Position numbers and translations under genes: made by a program. A stretch of DNA of 6,095 bases. Source: Azotobacter paspali (GTDB lineage Bacteria > Pseudomonadota > Gammaproteobacteria > Pseudomonadales > Pseudomonadaceae). This document shows, in pieces, positions 4,945 to 6,095 of the stretch. The stretch lies in assembly GCF_042434745.1 (NCBI RefSeq), contig NZ_JBHLSS010000158.1. One strand, written 5' to 3'. A model generated the notes under the pieces. It ran no database searches, was not told where the DNA came from, and was given only the letters and a program-made list of their open reading frames with translations. The stretch's first letter is position 1; every line of letters starts with the position of its first letter.

Positions 4945-5912
4945 GCCGGCTCGATCTTAGGAACGGCAAGGTCGAGATGGTCCATGGCAGTGGCGGCCGC
5001 GCCATGGGCCTGATCGAGGAACTGTTCGCCCGCGCCCTGCGCAACGAGTGGCTGGACCAGCGCGACGACCAGGCGCAGTTCGAGCTGCCGCCCGGCCGGG
5101 TGGTGATGGCCACCGATAGCCACGTGATCTCGCCGCTGTTCTTCCCTGGCGGCGACATCGGCAGCCTCGCCGTGCACGGCACCATCAACGACGTGGCCAT
5201 GGCCGGCGTGCGGCCCTGCTACTTGGCCGCCGGCTTCATCCTCGAGGAGGGCTTCCCGCTGGCCGACCTGGCACACATCGTCGAATCGATGGCCGTCGCC
5301 GCCCGCGAGGCCGGCGTGCCGGTGGTCACCAGCGACACCAAGGTGGTCGAGCGCGGCAAGGGCGACGGGGTGTTCATCACCACCACCGGGGGCGGCGTGG
5401 TGCCGCCGGGGCTGTACCTGTCCGGCGACCGCATCCTGCTCTCCGGCAGCATCGGCGACCACGGCGTGACCATTCTCTCGCTGCGCGAGGGGCTCGGCTT
5501 CGAAGCCGACATCGGCTCCGACTCCCAGGCCCTGCACGGCCTGGTCGCCGCCATGCTCGCGGCGGTGCCGGAGATCCGCTGCCTGCGCGACTCGACCCGC
5601 GGCGGTCTGGGCAACACCCTCAACGAACTGGCCGGCCAGTCGGGGGGCGGCATGCAACTCGTCGAGCGCGCCATCCCGGTACGCGAGCCAGTGCGTGCCG
5701 CCTATGAATTCCTCGGTCTCGACCCGCTGTACGTGGCCAACGAAGGCAAGCTGATCGCCATCTGCCCGGCCGAGCGGGCCGTGCGCCTGCTCGACGCGAT
5801 GCGTGCGCATCCGCAGGGGCGCGAAGCGGCGATCATCGGCACGGTGGTGGCCGACGAGCACCGTTTCGTGCAGGTGGAGACGCCGTTCGGCGGCAGCCGG
5901 ATGGTGGACTAG
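4941..5912 (+). CDS. hypE: HypE, truncated at the C-terminus by an IS630-like insertion
   Basis: HypE (PurM/AIR-synthase-like fold) dehydrates a thiocarboxamide on its own C-terminal Cys to thiocyanate and passes cyanide to HypC-HypD-bound iron. The ATG at 4941 overlaps the hypD stop. The 323 residues show VHGSGGRAM (14-22), ATDSHVISPLFFPGGDIG (57-74), HGTINDVAMAGVRP, TSDTKVVERGKGDG, SGSIGDHGV, DSTRGGLGNTLNELA and VANEGKLIAICP, so the catalytic fold looks complete. The protein stops at GGSRMVD, where the family continues for about a dozen residues to the invariant end PRIC. The TAG stop at 5910-5912 is made of a TA target and the first G of the IS end. The substrate-bearing Cys is lost, so cyanide-ligand synthesis should be impossible, even if the ATPase core still folds. 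Confidence 0.93.
   Translation: MSRLDLRNGKVEMVHGSGGRAMGLIEELFARALRNEWLDQRDDQAQFELPPGRVVMATDSHVISPLFFPGGDIGSLAVHGTINDVAMAGVRPCYLAAGFILEEGFPLADLAHIVESMAVAAREAGVPVVTSDTKVVERGKGDGVFITTTGGGVVPPGLYLSGDRILLSGSIGDHGVTILSLREGLGFEADIGSDSQALHGLVAAMLAAVPEIRCLRDSTRGGLGNTLNELAGQSGGGMQLVERAIPVREPVRAAYEFLGLDPLYVANEGKLIAICPAERAVRLLDAMRAHPQGREAAIIGTVVADEHRFVQVETPFGGSRMVD
5910..5911. mobile_element. TA target site / left boundary of the IS630-family element
   Basis: HypE homology stops exactly at GAC-TA, and foreign sequence beginning GAGCATTTTTACC follows. IS630-family elements insert at TA and duplicate it. A second TA copy and the opposite inverted repeat would lie beyond the window. Confidence 0.65.
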
Positions 5913-6095
5913 AGCATTTTTACCTTATTCTGATTCATATCCGGCTGCCTCGAAGTAGTGCCTGCAGTCCTGCGCCGAGAACTGCGCAATCGCCTCGCCA
6001 ATGCTCTGCCACAGCGGCGGCACGGTCCGCGCCGCCGCCTTTCGCAGCAGCGCCTTGGGCTTGGAGAATGCCCTTTCGATCGGGTTCAGGTCGGG
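5912..6095 (-). mobile_element. IS630-family insertion sequence, end fragment within the window
   Basis: The element runs from about 5912 off the right edge. Its terminal sequence (GAGCATTTTTACCTTATTCTG) is AT-rich compared with hypE, and the transposase stop codon lies only 13 bases inside it, a compact arrangement typical of IS ends. The inner part is the transposase gene described separately. The element's 3' end faces the 3' end of hypE. Completeness and the partner inverted repeat cannot be judged from here. Confidence 0.85.
5925..6095 (-). CDS. IS630-family transposase, C-terminal part (partial)
   Basis: The visible 56 residues start with PDLNPIERAFSKPKALLRKA and end GYESE before TAA (5927-5925). 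PDLNPIE carries the third acidic residue (Glu) of the IS630/Tc1-mariner DDE catalytic triad. The remainder, including QSIGEAIAQFSAQDC and HYFEAAGY, matches the usual C-terminal tail of these transposases. The 5' part, with the two Asp residues, lies beyond the window edge. No lesion is seen in the visible part, so the element may be recent. Confidence 0.92.
   Translation of the reverse strand, partial: PDLNPIERAFSKPKALLRKAAARTVPPLWQSIGEAIAQFSAQDCRHYFEAAGYESE

Noticed and set aside
4902..5861. Long minus-strand open frame opposite hypE (319 codons)
   Set aside because: Its His/Gly/Ala/Asp-rich composition is typical of a reversed coding strand. hypE on the plus strand accounts for the region.
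1..6095. CRISPR array
   Set aside because: No repeat of 20-40 bases recurs at regular spacing anywhere in the window.

Overview
The window looks like chromosomal DNA of a GC-rich gammaproteobacterium. The Azotobacter/Pseudomonas group is the best guess, because the hydrogenase genes run in the order hoxL-hoxO-hoxQ-hoxR-hoxT (hupF-G-H-I-J) followed by hyp genes, as in the Azotobacter uptake [NiFe]-hydrogenase cluster. This assignment rests on gene order and protein resemblance read by eye, not on a search.

Layout. Positions 1-51 may hold the last codons of a plus-strand gene, followed by a small hairpin. Positions 93-1642 on the minus strand carry a tight two-gene operon: a HipA-like kinase (1642 to 899) and a DUF3037-family protein (902 to 93), overlapping by ATGA. 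By eye this block is less GC-rich than the rest. Positions 1643-2096 contain no convincing gene but are unusually rich in short inverted repeats, which could be a structured RNA or the relic of a mobile element. From about 2097 to 5912 the plus strand carries a compact operon for hydrogenase maturation. From 5912 to the right edge lies the end of an IS630-family insertion sequence, with its transposase on the minus strand.

The hydrogenase operon is a relic. The genes are packed with ATGA or GTGA overlaps as in an active operon, yet only hoxQ reads through undamaged. hoxL keeps only its 3' half. hoxO has a frame break plus a TGA where a Trp codon is expected. hoxR (rubredoxin) has an in-frame TAG between its two Cys pairs. 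hoxT is fused out of frame to the middle of hypD, which implies loss of hoxV, hypA, hypB, hypF, hypC and the 5' third of hypD. What is left of hypD contains a TAG. hypE lacks its C-terminal tail, including the essential terminal Cys, because the IS630-like element inserted at a TA there. An intact pathway would have matured a membrane-bound uptake hydrogenase. Here Fe(CN)2CO cofactor synthesis cannot work from these copies.

The least understood intact unit is the HipA-like kinase/DUF3037 pair. The clearest story is stepwise loss of hydrogen uptake by deletion, nonsense mutation and IS insertion.
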